A program made the translations under genes and the position numbers. Shown piece by piece: positions 25,814-34,023 of a stretch of 42,053 bases of DNA. The notes beneath the pieces are model-generated. The model was not told where the DNA came from and ran no database searches. It saw nothing but the letters and a program-made list of their open reading frames with translations. The DNA is from Xanthobacteraceae bacterium (GTDB taxonomy: Bacteria; Pseudomonadota; Alphaproteobacteria; Rhizobiales; Xanthobacteraceae): positions 1 to 42,053 of the forward strand of contig JAIESC010000130.1 of NCBI GenBank assembly GCA_019746355.1, given 5' to 3'. The stretch's first letter is position 1; every line of letters begins with the position of its first letter.

Positions 25814-26095
25814 ATGACGGACTACTGGGTCAGCAAGCTGTTCTTCGACCTGCAGCAGAATCCGGAGCTGGCGGCCGAGTACCGCAAGGACATGGCCGCC
25901 GTGATCGGCCGCTACGAGATCAAGCCCGAGATCCGCAAGGCACTGCTCGAGGACGATGTCGGCGTGCTCGCGCCGCTGGTCAACGCCTACCTGCTGCGCT
26001 TCTACTTCCAGATCCGCGGCATGCCGGAGCCGGAATTCATCGCGCGTCTGCACAAGCTGCAACAAGGTTCCAAGGAGACGGCAGCCCATGGCTGA
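25814..26095 (+). CDS. LigA-type small subunit of extradiol ring-cleavage dioxygenase
   Basis: The 93-residue product matches the protocatechuate 4,5-dioxygenase alpha (LigA) family: a helical protein that covers the active site of the LigB subunit. Seen: MTDYWVSKLFFDLQQNPELA, an invariant-like ALLEDDVGVLAPLVNAYLL and GMPEPEFIARLHKLQ. AAGGAG precedes ATG 25814. It overlaps the LigB-type gene by 8 bp, a tight subunit pair. It follows the DUF35 gene by 66 bp. Confidence 0.88.
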   Translation: MTDYWVSKLFFDLQQNPELAAEYRKDMAAVIGRYEIKPEIRKALLEDDVGVLAPLVNAYLLRFYFQIRGMPEPEFIARLHKLQQGSKETAAHG

Positions 26096-26918
26096 GCTCG
26101 CAGGCATCTTCGCCGCCAGCCACGGGCCGCTGATCGCCCGCGAATGGGAGAACATGCCGCGGGGGCACCGCGACAAGCTCGAAGCCGGCTTCGACGAGAT
26201 CGGCCGCAGGCTCAGCGCCTGCAAGCCGGACGTGCTCGTCGTGGTCTCGCCGGATCACTGGGTCAACTTTTTCATCAACAATCTGCCGGCGGTCTGCATC
26301 GGCATCGGTGAGGAGCACGACGGTCCGCCCGAGCCGTTCATGAAAAAGGTCTATCCGCATCTGCGGCTGAGGGGCCATGCCGGTCTCGGGCGCCACCTCC
26401 TGCAAACCGCGCTCGACAACGATTTCGAGCCTGCGCTGTCGCATCGGCTGAGACTCGACCACGGCACCTGCATCCCGCTCTGGCGCATCGGCGTGAGCCC
26501 GGACCTGCCGCTGGTGCCGATCCTGGTCAACGACCTCGAAGAGCCGATGCCGAGCATCCGGCGCTGCTTTGCCTGGGGGCGGCTGTTGCGTCGTGCCATC
26601 GAGAGCTATGCGGAGCCGCTGCGCGTCGCAGTGCTCGGCACCGGGGGGTTAAGCCATTCGATCGGCGAGCCGACCATGGGCTGGATCGACGAGAAATTCG
26701 ATCACGAATGCATCCGGCATTTCGAGGACGGCGACGAAAGCCGGCTCGATGCGTTTCTCACCCGCGAGTTGCCGCGCACCGGCAATGGCGCGCACGAGAT
26801 GCGCGACTGGGTGATCGCGCACGGCGCGGCCGGAAGCAAAGGCTTCGAGCTGATCGACTACTTCCCGAGCCCCGAGACGCTGGTCGGCGCGGGCTTCGCG
26901 TCGTGGAAGTTGGCTTGA
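26088..26918 (+). CDS. LigB-type catalytic subunit of extradiol ring-cleavage dioxygenase
   Basis: The 276-residue product is a type II (LigB) extradiol dioxygenase, a non-heme Fe(II) enzyme that opens catechol-type rings next to a hydroxyl pair. The metal ligands are visible: His12 (AASHGP), His57 (VSPDHWVNF) and Glu237 (GAHEMRDW). The second-sphere His125 (DHGTCIPL) and catalytic acid-base His190 (GGLSHSIGEP) are also present. All key residues are retained, so it should be active. CAAGGAGA precedes ATG 26088. The ring substrate is unknown; known relatives act on protocatechuate, gallate and related compounds, including some heteroaromatics. Confidence 0.93.
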   Translation: MAELAGIFAASHGPLIAREWENMPRGHRDKLEAGFDEIGRRLSACKPDVLVVVSPDHWVNFFINNLPAVCIGIGEEHDGPPEPFMKKVYPHLRLRGHAGLGRHLLQTALDNDFEPALSHRLRLDHGTCIPLWRIGVSPDLPLVPILVNDLEEPMPSIRRCFAWGRLLRRAIESYAEPLRVAVLGTGGLSHSIGEPTMGWIDEKFDHECIRHFEDGDESRLDAFLTRELPRTGNGAHEMRDWVIAHGAAGSKGFELIDYFPSPETLVGAGFASWKLA

Positions 26919-26940
26919 GGCTGAGGCTTTGAAATGGCGC

Positions 26941-26971
26941 CCGCCGCCCCTCCGCACGGGAAGGGCGGCGG
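26941..26971. terminator. Candidate bidirectional terminator hairpin
   Basis: A 9-bp perfect stem (CCGCCGCCC / GGGCGGCGG) with a 13-base loop lies between the ends of the convergent LigB-type gene and the exported-protein gene. No T-run follows on either strand, so it would be an atypical intrinsic terminator or an mRNA-end stabiliser. Confidence 0.5.
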
Positions 26972-26982
26972 AGCAGCTTGCG

Positions 26983-27426
26983 CTACCGCATCGAGATCGT
27001 CACGCCGCCGAGGTTGAGGTTGGCCTCGAGGCCGACCTTGACCGCGCGAACTTCGAGAACCACGCCCTTTTCGTTCTGCAGCGTGGCGACACCGCCGCCG
27101 CCAACCACGGCGATGCCCGCGCCGGCCGCCGAGTAGGTGCCGGCGATATCCGACGCCCGCCGCAGGTTGCGGGCAACGCCCCGGACTTCCGTCGCTGACG
27201 CACCGATGGTGCCGACCCTGATGCCGCCGATGCTGAGCGGATAGGACCGGCCCTTGAAATTCAGGGTGCCGGAGCCGCCGCCGACACCGACGATGAAGCC
27301 TGCGCTGCCGACGCTGAAGCGGACCGTGCCGGTTTCCGCATAGGACGGCGTCGGCGCGCTGCCCAGCATGACCGCGCCCGCAATCAGGGCCGCACCGATT
27401 TTGGACGCACGAACGATGTTGAACAT
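26983..27426 (-). CDS. Secreted glycine-rich protein of unknown function
   Basis: The 147-residue product has a clear signal peptide (KIGAALIAGAVMLGSAPTPSYA) and a mature part with alternating Gly/Val patterns such as VGSAGFIVGVGGGSGTLNFK and AGAGIAVVGGGGVATLQNEK. The repeating GTL/VGL pattern suggests a beta-rich periplasmic or outer-membrane-associated fold. I have seen similar unnamed proteins in other proteobacteria but cannot assign a role. GGGAGGGA precedes ATG 27424-27426; an upstream in-frame start at 27468 lacks support. It stands alone between the dioxygenase operon and a small protein gene. Confidence 0.75.
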   Translation of the reverse strand: MFNIVRASKIGAALIAGAVMLGSAPTPSYAETGTVRFSVGSAGFIVGVGGGSGTLNFKGRSYPLSIGGIRVGTIGASATEVRGVARNLRRASDIAGTYSAAGAGIAVVGGGGVATLQNEKGVVLEVRAVKVGLEANLNLGGVTISMR

Positions 27427-27623
27427 CGAGTCCCTCCCTGTTCGCTCTTTACTCGAATGCATGGACAATCATTGGAGAGCGGACAACGGAGGTTGCCGGC
27501 CCAGCCGCGCATAGTTCACCACGCGCGCCGCGCAATGTCACCGCACAACAGTCGGGCCGCAAATGGCACCTTGGTATAGGTCGGGAGTAACGGTTCAACG
27601 TCGCCGGATACCGTCGGCCGGGG

Positions 27624-27803
27624 CTATTTTTCTTCCTTTCGCCCGGCGGCTTCGTCGGCCGCGTGCCGCATCTTGTCGCCGTGCGGCTTGGGGCTGTCGC
27701 CGGAGGGGTGGGGCTTGACGTGGGCGGGCTCGGAGCCGCCCTTGGCGGAATCCTCGTCCTGCGCTTCCGGACGTCGCTGGCCGGGCTTCGCAGAGGCATT
27801 CAT
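27624..27803 (-). CDS. Small hydrophilic protein (59 aa)
   Basis: The frame encodes 59 residues rich in Lys, Glu, Pro, His, Gly and Ala (MNASAKPGQRRPEAQDEDSA at the start, RHAADEAAGRKEEK at the end). It has almost no hydrophobic residues and looks intrinsically disordered. AAGGGAG lies about 8 bases before ATG 27801-27803, which supports real translation. Such small disordered proteins are often stress-related, but nothing here proves that. It lies 83 bp downstream of the acyl-CoA-dehydrogenase-type monooxygenase gene on the same strand. Confidence 0.65.
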   Translation of the reverse strand: MNASAKPGQRRPEAQDEDSAKGGSEPAHVKPHPSGDSPKPHGDKMRHAADEAAGRKEEK

Positions 27804-27886
27804 CGGCTGTCTCCCTTGCCGGAAGACAACGTGGCGCAACCGCGGACGTTCCTTCAGCCTGCCGTTCTCAACGCAGCAGCCTTCGC

Positions 27887-29092
27887 TCAGGTGAACGGAT
27901 CGGACGGCTGCCCGCCCAGCATCACCTGTCCGTAGCTGTAGGCCGGCATGTCCCAGCCGGCGACAATGTGTCCCTGCAGGGCGTGAATGTCGGCGTAGGC
28001 GCGCTGCACATGATTGCCTTCGTACAGCCCGCGCCCGGCGGCCGCCGTGAACAGCTTCTCCGCCGCGAGCTTTGCCTGCATCACCGAATAGCCCTGATCG
28101 CGCCGGCTGCGCGCGCGATGTTCGAGACTGAGCGGTTCGCCCGCCATGATCTTGTCGATCGTTTCTCGGAACGAGCGGCGGTACAGAAGGTCTGCGGCAT
28201 CGATCATCGCGCTCGCTTCCGCCACCACGAGATGCATGCCCGGCTTCTTCGACAGCGGCGAATGGTCGTAGGAACCCTCGCGGACCTTCATGTCGTCGAT
28301 GAAGGCGTCGAGCGCGCCGCGCGCGATGCCGTTGGCGGGCGAGGAAATCGTGAATGGGATGATGCCCCAAACCGAAGCCTTGTAGAGTATCGACTCGTGG
28401 ATCTTCGACCCCGGCGTCGTGCCCTGGATCATGTCGGCAAGCTTGCAGATGCGGTGCTCCGGCACGAACACGTCGTCGACTGCGACGCTCTTGCTGCCGC
28501 TGCCGCGCAGGCCGAACGCGAACCAGTCGTCGATCACCTTGTAGTCGCCCTTGGGCAGCATCACGTAGCGGATGTCCGGGATCGGCGAGCCGCCGCTCGG
28601 CGGTCCGAAGAAGACACCGAGCAGAAGCCAGTCGGCATGGTCGACGCCGCTGGAAAAGCTCCATTGGCCGGAGATGCGGTAGCCGCCGCTGGCCGGCGTG
28701 GCCTTTCCGGTGGGTGCGAAGCTCGAGGCGCTGAGCGTGTTTTTCGCCCAGTATTCGCGCTGGAACTCCTCCGGCCACATCGCCACCAGCAGATCGTGGA
28801 TCGTCATCACCGCCCACACCCAGGCGGCGGAGCCGTCGGCGCGGCCGAGCTCATAGGCCACCGACAGCGCGACGTCAGGGCGGTGCTCCGGCCCGCCGAA
28901 CTTTTTCGGCTTGAGCAGATACCAGAGTCCGGCATCCCAGAAATCCTGGATCGTCTGTTGCGGGATGCTGCGCGCCTGGCCGGTTGCCGCCGCACGTTCG
29001 CGAAGCACCGGGGCGAGCGCTCTCGCCTTTTGCTGCAGGACTTCGGCCGGCCCGGCCGGAATGCCGGACGGTGCACGATTTGTTTGTTGCAT
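27887..29092 (-). CDS. Acyl-CoA-dehydrogenase-fold flavin monooxygenase (HsaA / HpaH C2-like)
   Basis: The 401-residue product has the acyl-CoA dehydrogenase fold but resembles the two-component flavin hydroxylases (HsaA, p-hydroxyphenylacetate hydroxylase C2), which use reduced flavin and O2. Seen: SIPQQTIQDFWDAGLWYLLK, LGRADGSAAWVWAVMTIHD, GYRISGQWSFSSGVDHADW, GLRGSGSKSVAVDDVFVPEH and C-terminal IHALQGHIVAGWDMPAYSYG. No base like the catalytic Glu of true dehydrogenases is evident. AGGGAGGA precedes ATG 29090-29092. No reductase partner gene is seen. It may hydroxylate a phenolic or N-containing ring in this pathway. Confidence 0.87.
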   Translation of the reverse strand: MQQTNRAPSGIPAGPAEVLQQKARALAPVLRERAAATGQARSIPQQTIQDFWDAGLWYLLKPKKFGGPEHRPDVALSVAYELGRADGSAAWVWAVMTIHDLLVAMWPEEFQREYWAKNTLSASSFAPTGKATPASGGYRISGQWSFSSGVDHADWLLLGVFFGPPSGGSPIPDIRYVMLPKGDYKVIDDWFAFGLRGSGSKSVAVDDVFVPEHRICKLADMIQGTTPGSKIHESILYKASVWGIIPFTISSPANGIARGALDAFIDDMKVREGSYDHSPLSKKPGMHLVVAEASAMIDAADLLYRRSFRETIDKIMAGEPLSLEHRARSRRDQGYSVMQAKLAAEKLFTAAAGRGLYEGNHVQRAYADIHALQGHIVAGWDMPAYSYGQVMLGGQPSDPFT

Positions 29093-29235
29093 GTCGTCCT
29101 CCCTGGCGGGCTAAGGAGAGCACAGGTCCGGGGGGCCGGCCAGTCCGCGATGAATACGAACGACCATGCGCGACGGCGGCTCGATGTGCGGGAGACCGAT
29201 GAGTTGTCGAGGAATGTGATGCCCGCTTGAGGCGG

Positions 29236-30120
29236 CTACCCCGCCTTCTTCAACGCCGCCGCCTCGTCGAGCACGCGCCGCGCGGCGTTGGCCATCGCCA
29301 CGTCGATCATCTTGCCGTCGACGGTGGTGGAGGCGCTGCCTTGCGCCAGCGCCTTCTCGAACGCCTCCAGCACGCGGGTGTAGTAGTCGAGCTCCTTCTG
29401 GCTCGGCGCGTAGAGGCGGTTGCACGGCTCGATCTGCGAGGGATGAATGAGCTTGCGCCCGCGATAACCCAGCCGCCGCGACAGCGCGGTGTCCTTCTCG
29501 AAGCCCTCCGGATCGCGCACATTGGAGAACACGCCGTCGAGCGGCGTGTCGAAGCGCGCCGCGCGGGCGCAGAGCAGCGTGTGGCAGCGCGCGTGCATCA
29601 TCTCCGGCCCGTCGATCGACCAGACGCAGCCGAGGTCGGTGTTGAGGTCGCCGTCCTGCGCGCCGCCGAAGGTGAGCGAGGCGACGCGCGCCGCGCCGAG
29701 CGACATGTCATAGGCGTTGAGCACGCCCTTGGCGCTTTCGATCGACAGGACGAGCTTCGTCGCGCCGGGTGAAAGCCCGCGCGCCTTCTCCAGCGCCGAG
29801 ATCATCTGGTCCCAGCGGACGACCTCTTCCTTCGATTCGACCTTCGGCAGGAACACGCCGACGACGCCTTTGACGCCGATCACCGCGTCGAGGTCGGCGT
29901 CGGCCATGCCGGTCTCGAGGCCGTTGGTGCGGACCCAGACGCGCTCGCCGGAAACTTTCGGCGCATAGGCTTTCACGCCGGCGCGCGCGTTGTCCTTTTC
30001 CGGCGCCGGCACGGAGTCTTCCAGATCGAAGATGAAGGCGTCGGAGGGAAGACCAAGCGCTTTTTCCAGGAATTTTTCGCGATTGGCGGGGACATAGAGA
30101 AAGCTGCGGGGCAGGGGCAT
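29236..30120 (-). CDS. HpcH/HpaI-family aldolase/lyase (CitE/malyl-CoA lyase-like)
   Basis: The 294-residue TIM-barrel product matches the CitE/Mcl group: PRSFLYVPANREKFLEKAL at the start, the metal-site motif IFDLEDSVP, LVLSIESAKGVLNAYD with the conserved Glu, GGAQDGDLNTDLG with Asp residues, and GRKLIHPSQIEPCNRLYAP. These enzymes split or form C-C bonds of (CoA-linked) hydroxy acids such as malyl-CoA or citramalyl-CoA using Mg2+. The start at 30120 (MPLPRS) is preferred over 30138, which lies in a repeat. It is followed upstream by the CoA-transferase gene, suggesting that the CoA ester made there is cleaved here. Confidence 0.9.
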   Translation of the reverse strand: MPLPRSFLYVPANREKFLEKALGLPSDAFIFDLEDSVPAPEKDNARAGVKAYAPKVSGERVWVRTNGLETGMADADLDAVIGVKGVVGVFLPKVESKEEVVRWDQMISALEKARGLSPGATKLVLSIESAKGVLNAYDMSLGAARVASLTFGGAQDGDLNTDLGCVWSIDGPEMMHARCHTLLCARAARFDTPLDGVFSNVRDPEGFEKDTALSRRLGYRGRKLIHPSQIEPCNRLYAPSQKELDYYTRVLEAFEKALAQGSASTTVDGKMIDVAMANAARRVLDEAAALKKAG

Positions 30121-30138
30121 CAGAAGTCCTATCGGCAT

Positions 30139-30218
30139 GTCATCACCGGGCTTGTCCCGATGATCTCGCTTAGGTTGGCACGACCGTGCCCGGTGAATCG
30201 AGATCGACCAGCGATGAC
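30139..30218. repeat. Palindromic intergenic element, GTCATCACCGGGC type
   Basis: It begins GTCATCACCGGGCTTGTCCC, followed by GATGATCTCG, and closes with CGAGATC, GACCAGCGATGAC. The inner parts TCACCGGGC and GCCCGGTGA pair. It is imperfect and probably older than the others. It lies between the lyase and CoA-transferase genes, which share a strand. Confidence 0.6.
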
Positions 30219-30224
30219 TTCGGG

Positions 30225-31451
30225 CTATTCCGCCGCCGTCATCTTCGGTTGCGCGGGCACGGCAAGCTTCGTCACCCCGCTCGCCACGAGCGCCCCGATC
30301 GCGGCGTCATCATAGCCAAGCTCGGTCAGGATCGCCTGCGAATGCTCGCCGAGCATCGGCGAGGGCCGAGGCACGCCGGGTCCGTCGTGGTCGAACAGCA
30401 CCGGATTGCGCGTCACCTTCATGGTGCCGAGGCGCGGATGCTCGACGGTGGTCACGACGTTCCGTGCGACGATCTGCGGGTGCTCGAACACCTCTTTGAA
30501 ATTGTTCACCTTGGCGCAGGGCACGCCGGCCTCCATCAGGCCTTTTTCCAGCTCGTCCGAGTTCATCCGGCGCACCGCGGGCTCGACCAGCGCCAGCAGC
30601 GGCGTTTCATTGGCCTTGCGCTGGGCGTAAGTTGCAAAGCGCGGGTCGGTCAGATGCTGCTCGAGGCCGATCAGCCGCATGAATTTCTCGAACAGCATGG
30701 TGTTCGGCGTGCCGATCGCGACGTAGCGCCTGTCGCTGGTCTCGAACAGCTGGTAGGGCGCGGTGAGGCGGTGCTTGTTGCCCATCGGCTGCGGCACCTC
30801 GCCGGTTTCGAGAAACTCCGCCGCCTCCCAGGCCGCGGCGGCGATCGAGGCTTCCACCAGCGACACGTCGGCGATGCGCCCTTCGCCGGTCCGCGCCGCG
30901 CCGACCAGCGCCGCCAGCGTCGCGTAGGTCGCAAACAGCGCGCCGAACACGTCTGCCGTCTGCACCCCCGGCCGCACCGGCATCTGGCCGGGCTCGCCGG
31001 TGACCGACAGCGGGCCGGAGAACGCCTCGATGATCAGGTTGACGCCGGCTCTACGGCGGTCCGGGCCGGTCTGGCCGAAGCCCGACACCGACGTGTAGAT
31101 GATCTTCGGGTTGACGGCTTTGAGATGCTCGGCGCCGAGGCCCATCTTCTCCAGCGCGCCGGGCCGGTTGGCCTCGACGAACACGTCCGACTTCGCCGCA
31201 AGCTTGCGCATGATCTCCTGCGCCTCGGGGCGCTTGAGGTCGAGCATGAGGCTGCGCTTGTTGCGGTTGAGCGCGGTGAAGCTCACGCTCTCGCCGTTGC
31301 GGATCGGCGGCGTGGCGCGGCCCATGTCGCCCTGCGGCGGCTCGATCTTGACGACATCGGCGCCCATGTCGGCAAGCAGCGTGCCGCACATGGGGCCGGC
31401 GATGAAGTTGGCGAGCTCGATGACGCGAATTCCGGCGAGCGGCTTTGCCAT
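30225..31451 (-). CDS. Class III CoA-transferase (CaiB/BaiF family)
   Basis: The 408-residue product belongs to the formyl-CoA transferase family, which moves CoA between carboxylic acids. Seen: LAGIRVIELANFIAGPMCGT and VVKIEPPQGDMGR at the start, LNRNKRSLMLDLK, SVSGFGQTGPDRRRAGVNLI, and the catalytic aspartate Asp167 in PGVQTADVFGALFATY. Late segments ERNP-like QIVARNVVTTVEHPRLG are also typical. The start at 31451 (MAKPLAG) is preferred to 31475. It would activate an organic acid, perhaps a ring-cleavage product, for the neighbouring CitE-like lyase. Two palindromic elements flank it. Confidence 0.93.
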   Translation of the reverse strand: MAKPLAGIRVIELANFIAGPMCGTLLADMGADVVKIEPPQGDMGRATPPIRNGESVSFTALNRNKRSLMLDLKRPEAQEIMRKLAAKSDVFVEANRPGALEKMGLGAEHLKAVNPKIIYTSVSGFGQTGPDRRRAGVNLIIEAFSGPLSVTGEPGQMPVRPGVQTADVFGALFATYATLAALVGAARTGEGRIADVSLVEASIAAAAWEAAEFLETGEVPQPMGNKHRLTAPYQLFETSDRRYVAIGTPNTMLFEKFMRLIGLEQHLTDPRFATYAQRKANETPLLALVEPAVRRMNSDELEKGLMEAGVPCAKVNNFKEVFEHPQIVARNVVTTVEHPRLGTMKVTRNPVLFDHDGPGVPRPSPMLGEHSQAILTELGYDDAAIGALVASGVTKLAVPAQPKMTAAE

Positions 31452-31470
31452 TTCCAGTCCTATCACTTCG

Positions 31471-31576
31471 GTCATTCCGGGACGGCGCGAAGCGCCGGGC
31501 CCGGAATCCAGAACAGATTTCAGTGCCTGCGTCTGGATTCCGGGCTCGCTCGCTGTCGCGAGCGCCCCGGAATGAC
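31471..31576. repeat. Palindromic intergenic element, GTCATTCCGGG type
   Basis: Outer ends GTCATTCCGGG and CCCCGGAATGAC enclose a GGCGCGAAGCGCC hairpin, a central arm (CCCGGAATCCAGA...TCTGGATTCCGGG) and GCTCGCTGTCGCGAGC. This is the canonical three-armed layout seen also at 14384, 34049 and 38093. It lies between the CoA-transferase and Bug-receptor genes on the same strand. Confidence 0.88.
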
Positions 31577-31587
31577 GGAGAGCGCGA

Positions 31588-32553
31588 CTATTGAATCTTC
31601 AAGCCCGCCTTGTCGATGATTTCCTTGAACATCGGCACCTCGCGCTCGACGCGCTTCCTGAACTCGGCCGGCCCTTCGGCGACGACCGGCAGGCCGATCT
31701 TGTCGAACTTCTCCTTGGTGTCGGGCTTGGCCAGGATGGTGGCCAGCTCCTTCGCCAGCCGGTCGACGATCGGCTGCGGCGTGCCGGCCAGCACGTAAAT
31801 GCCCTGGAACGTATCGGAGGCGGCGTCCTTGACGCCGATCTCCTCCAGCGTCGGCACGTCCGGCAGCGCCGCCCAGCGCTTGGTCGCCGTCACCGCGATC
31901 GGCCGCACCTTGCCACCATCAATCAGGCCCTGCACCGAGCCGATGTTGGCGGTGTAGAGATCGACCGTGCCGGCCAGCACCGCGTTGGTCGCGGGCCCCG
32001 CGCCGGGGAACGGGATGTGCTGCATGTCGATGCCGGTGCGGAGCTTCAACAGCTCGCCGGCGAGCTGCGGTGTGGTGCCGGCACCGGGGCTGGTCCAGTT
32101 CATCTTGCCGGGATTGGCCTTGGCCTTGTCGATGAACTCCTTCATCGACTTGATCTCGGACTGCGCCGGGACGACGAACACGTTCGGCGAGGCGCCCATC
32201 ACCATCAGCGGGACGTAGTCCTTCAGCGGATCGTAGGCGGCCTGCGCGTAGAGGCTTGGGTTCACCACGAAGGCGCTGGAGCAGACCAGCAGCGTGTAGC
32301 CGTCGGCCGGCAGCCGCTTCACCGCGGCGATGGCGATGTTGCCGCCGGCGCCGCCGCGATTCTCGATCACCACCGGCTTGCCGAGCGCCTCGCCGAGCGG
32401 GACGTTGACCAGGCGCGCCGCGATGTCGGTGCCGCCGCCGGCCGGGAAGCACACCACCATGGTGAGCTGCTTGTCGGGATAGTCGGCGCGGGCGGGCGCG
32501 AGCGCGGCCAGCATCCCGAGCGTCGCGAGCAGCAGCGTCCGCAGTGTCGGCAT
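31588..32553 (-). CDS. Bug-family (TctC-like) periplasmic solute-binding protein 1
   Basis: The 321-residue exported protein has a signal peptide (LLLATLGMLAALAPARA) and the Bug fold: YPDKQLTMVVCFPAGGGTDI, the ENRGGAGGNIA loop, LPADGYTLLVCSSAFVVNPS, and WTSPGAGTTPQLAGELLK. Bug proteins bind carboxylates, aromatic acids or amides for tripartite tricarboxylate transporters or for sensing. No TctA/TctB membrane genes are in the window, so it is an orphan receptor. GGGAGGA precedes ATG 32551-32553. It heads a leftward set with the CoA-transferase and lyase genes. Confidence 0.93.
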   Translation of the reverse strand: MPTLRTLLLATLGMLAALAPARADYPDKQLTMVVCFPAGGGTDIAARLVNVPLGEALGKPVVIENRGGAGGNIAIAAVKRLPADGYTLLVCSSAFVVNPSLYAQAAYDPLKDYVPLMVMGASPNVFVVPAQSEIKSMKEFIDKAKANPGKMNWTSPGAGTTPQLAGELLKLRTGIDMQHIPFPGAGPATNAVLAGTVDLYTANIGSVQGLIDGGKVRPIAVTATKRWAALPDVPTLEEIGVKDAASDTFQGIYVLAGTPQPIVDRLAKELATILAKPDTKEKFDKIGLPVVAEGPAEFRKRVEREVPMFKEIIDKAGLKIQ

Positions 32554-32697
32554 TGCAAATCCTCCCGAAAATACCGTTTTGATTTTCCCCGATTATGGCA
32601 GTCTCCGGTGCTGCCGTCATGCGTGCCGGTGGCATTTCGTTGCAAAGCGCATTGACCCCCCTTCAGGCCGAGGCGCTTCGTCCCTACGATATCCGCC

Positions 32698-34023
32698 ATG
32701 ACACGGGCCAAAGAAGCCAACATGCACCTCAACCTCTTCATCCAAAGCCGCGGCCATCACGAGGCCGCGTGGCGGCACCCGAAGTCGTCGAAGCTGCCGC
32801 TCACCGACATCCAGTACACGGTCGAGATGACGCAGAAGGCCGAGGCCGGCCTGTTCGACTCGATCTTCCTCGCCGACGTGCTGGGGCTCTGGAACGACGT
32901 GCAGACCACGCCGTTCAACTGGCTCGAGCCGATCACGACGCTCGCGGCGCTGTCGATGGCGACCAAGCGCATCGGGCTCATTGCCACCGCGTCCACCACC
33001 TACACCGAGGCCTACAATCTGGCGCGGCAGTTCGCGTCGCTCGATCACATCAGCCGCGGCCGGATCGGCTGGAACATCGTCACCACCTGGTCGCCGCAGG
33101 CCGGCGGCAACTTCGGCAACATCGGCGAGGTGAGTCACGCCGACCGCTACGAGCGCGCCGAGGAATACATGGCCGTGGTGAAGGGCCTGTGGGACAGCTG
33201 GGCCGACGACGCGGTGCTCGACGACCGCTTGCGCGGCCGCTACGCCGATCCGAAGCGCGTGAAGCCGATCGATCACGCGGGAAAATTCTACAAGGTGAAG
33301 GGGCCGCTCAATCTGCCGCGCTCGCCGCAGGGCCGCCCGGTGTTCGTGCAGGCCGGCTCTTCCGATACCGGCAAGCGGTTTGCGGCGCGCCACGCCGAGG
33401 CGGTGTTCACGGCGCATCTGGAGAAGGGGACGGCGAAGGCGTTCTACGACGACATCAAGAAATTGCTGGTCGAGGAAGGCCGCGATCCGAGCCAGGTGCT
33501 GATCCTGCCGGGCTTCAGCCCGATCATCGGCTCGACCGAAGCCGAGGCGAAGCGCTTTTCCGACGAGCTGAATGAATTGTCCGATCCGGAGGTCGGCCGC
33601 AACCGGCTGTCGTTGCGGTTCGGCGGGCACGACTTCTCGCACCTGCCGCTCGACAAGCCGCTTGCGCCGGAGGATTTCCCCGACCCGAAGCTGAACGAGT
33701 CGTCGCGCAGCCGCACCGAGGTGATCGTCGGGTTTGTCCGGGAGCACAAGCCGACGCTGCAGCAGCTCCTGGCCAAGCTCGCCGGCGCGCGCGGCCATTT
33801 CGTGTTCGAGGGCACGCCCGAGCAGGTGGCCGACCTGATGCAGGAGTGGGTGACCGAGGGCGTCGCCGACGGCTTCAACCTGATGCCGCCGGTGCTGCCG
33901 GAGATGCTCGACGTGTTCATCGCCGAGGTGGTGCCGATTTTGCAGAAGCGCGGGCTGTTCCGCAGGCAATACAACGGCGCGACGCTGCGCTCGCATCTCG
34001 GCCTGCAACGGCCGGAGGCGTAG
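32698..34023 (+). CDS. LLM-class flavin-dependent monooxygenase (NtaA/SnaA/DszA family)
   Basis: The 441-residue product is a bacterial luciferase-like monooxygenase of the NtaA/DszA branch. These use FMNH2 and O2 to oxidise N- or S-containing compounds. Seen: MHLNLFIQSRGHHEAAWRHP, GLFDSIFLADVL, EPITTLAALSMATKRIGLIA, STTYTEAYNLARQFASLDHI, SRGRIGWNIVTTW, and NLPRSPQGRPVFVQAGSS, all typical. An alternative start at 32722 (MHLNLF) has AAAGAAG before it and equals the usual family start. No flavin reductase is adjacent. It is divergent from Bug receptor 1. Confidence 0.93.
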   Translation: MTRAKEANMHLNLFIQSRGHHEAAWRHPKSSKLPLTDIQYTVEMTQKAEAGLFDSIFLADVLGLWNDVQTTPFNWLEPITTLAALSMATKRIGLIATASTTYTEAYNLARQFASLDHISRGRIGWNIVTTWSPQAGGNFGNIGEVSHADRYERAEEYMAVVKGLWDSWADDAVLDDRLRGRYADPKRVKPIDHAGKFYKVKGPLNLPRSPQGRPVFVQAGSSDTGKRFAARHAEAVFTAHLEKGTAKAFYDDIKKLLVEEGRDPSQVLILPGFSPIIGSTEAEAKRFSDELNELSDPEVGRNRLSLRFGGHDFSHLPLDKPLAPEDFPDPKLNESSRSRTEVIVGFVREHKPTLQQLLAKLAGARGHFVFEGTPEQVADLMQEWVTEGVADGFNLMPPVLPEMLDVFIAEVVPILQKRGLFRRQYNGATLRSHLGLQRPEA

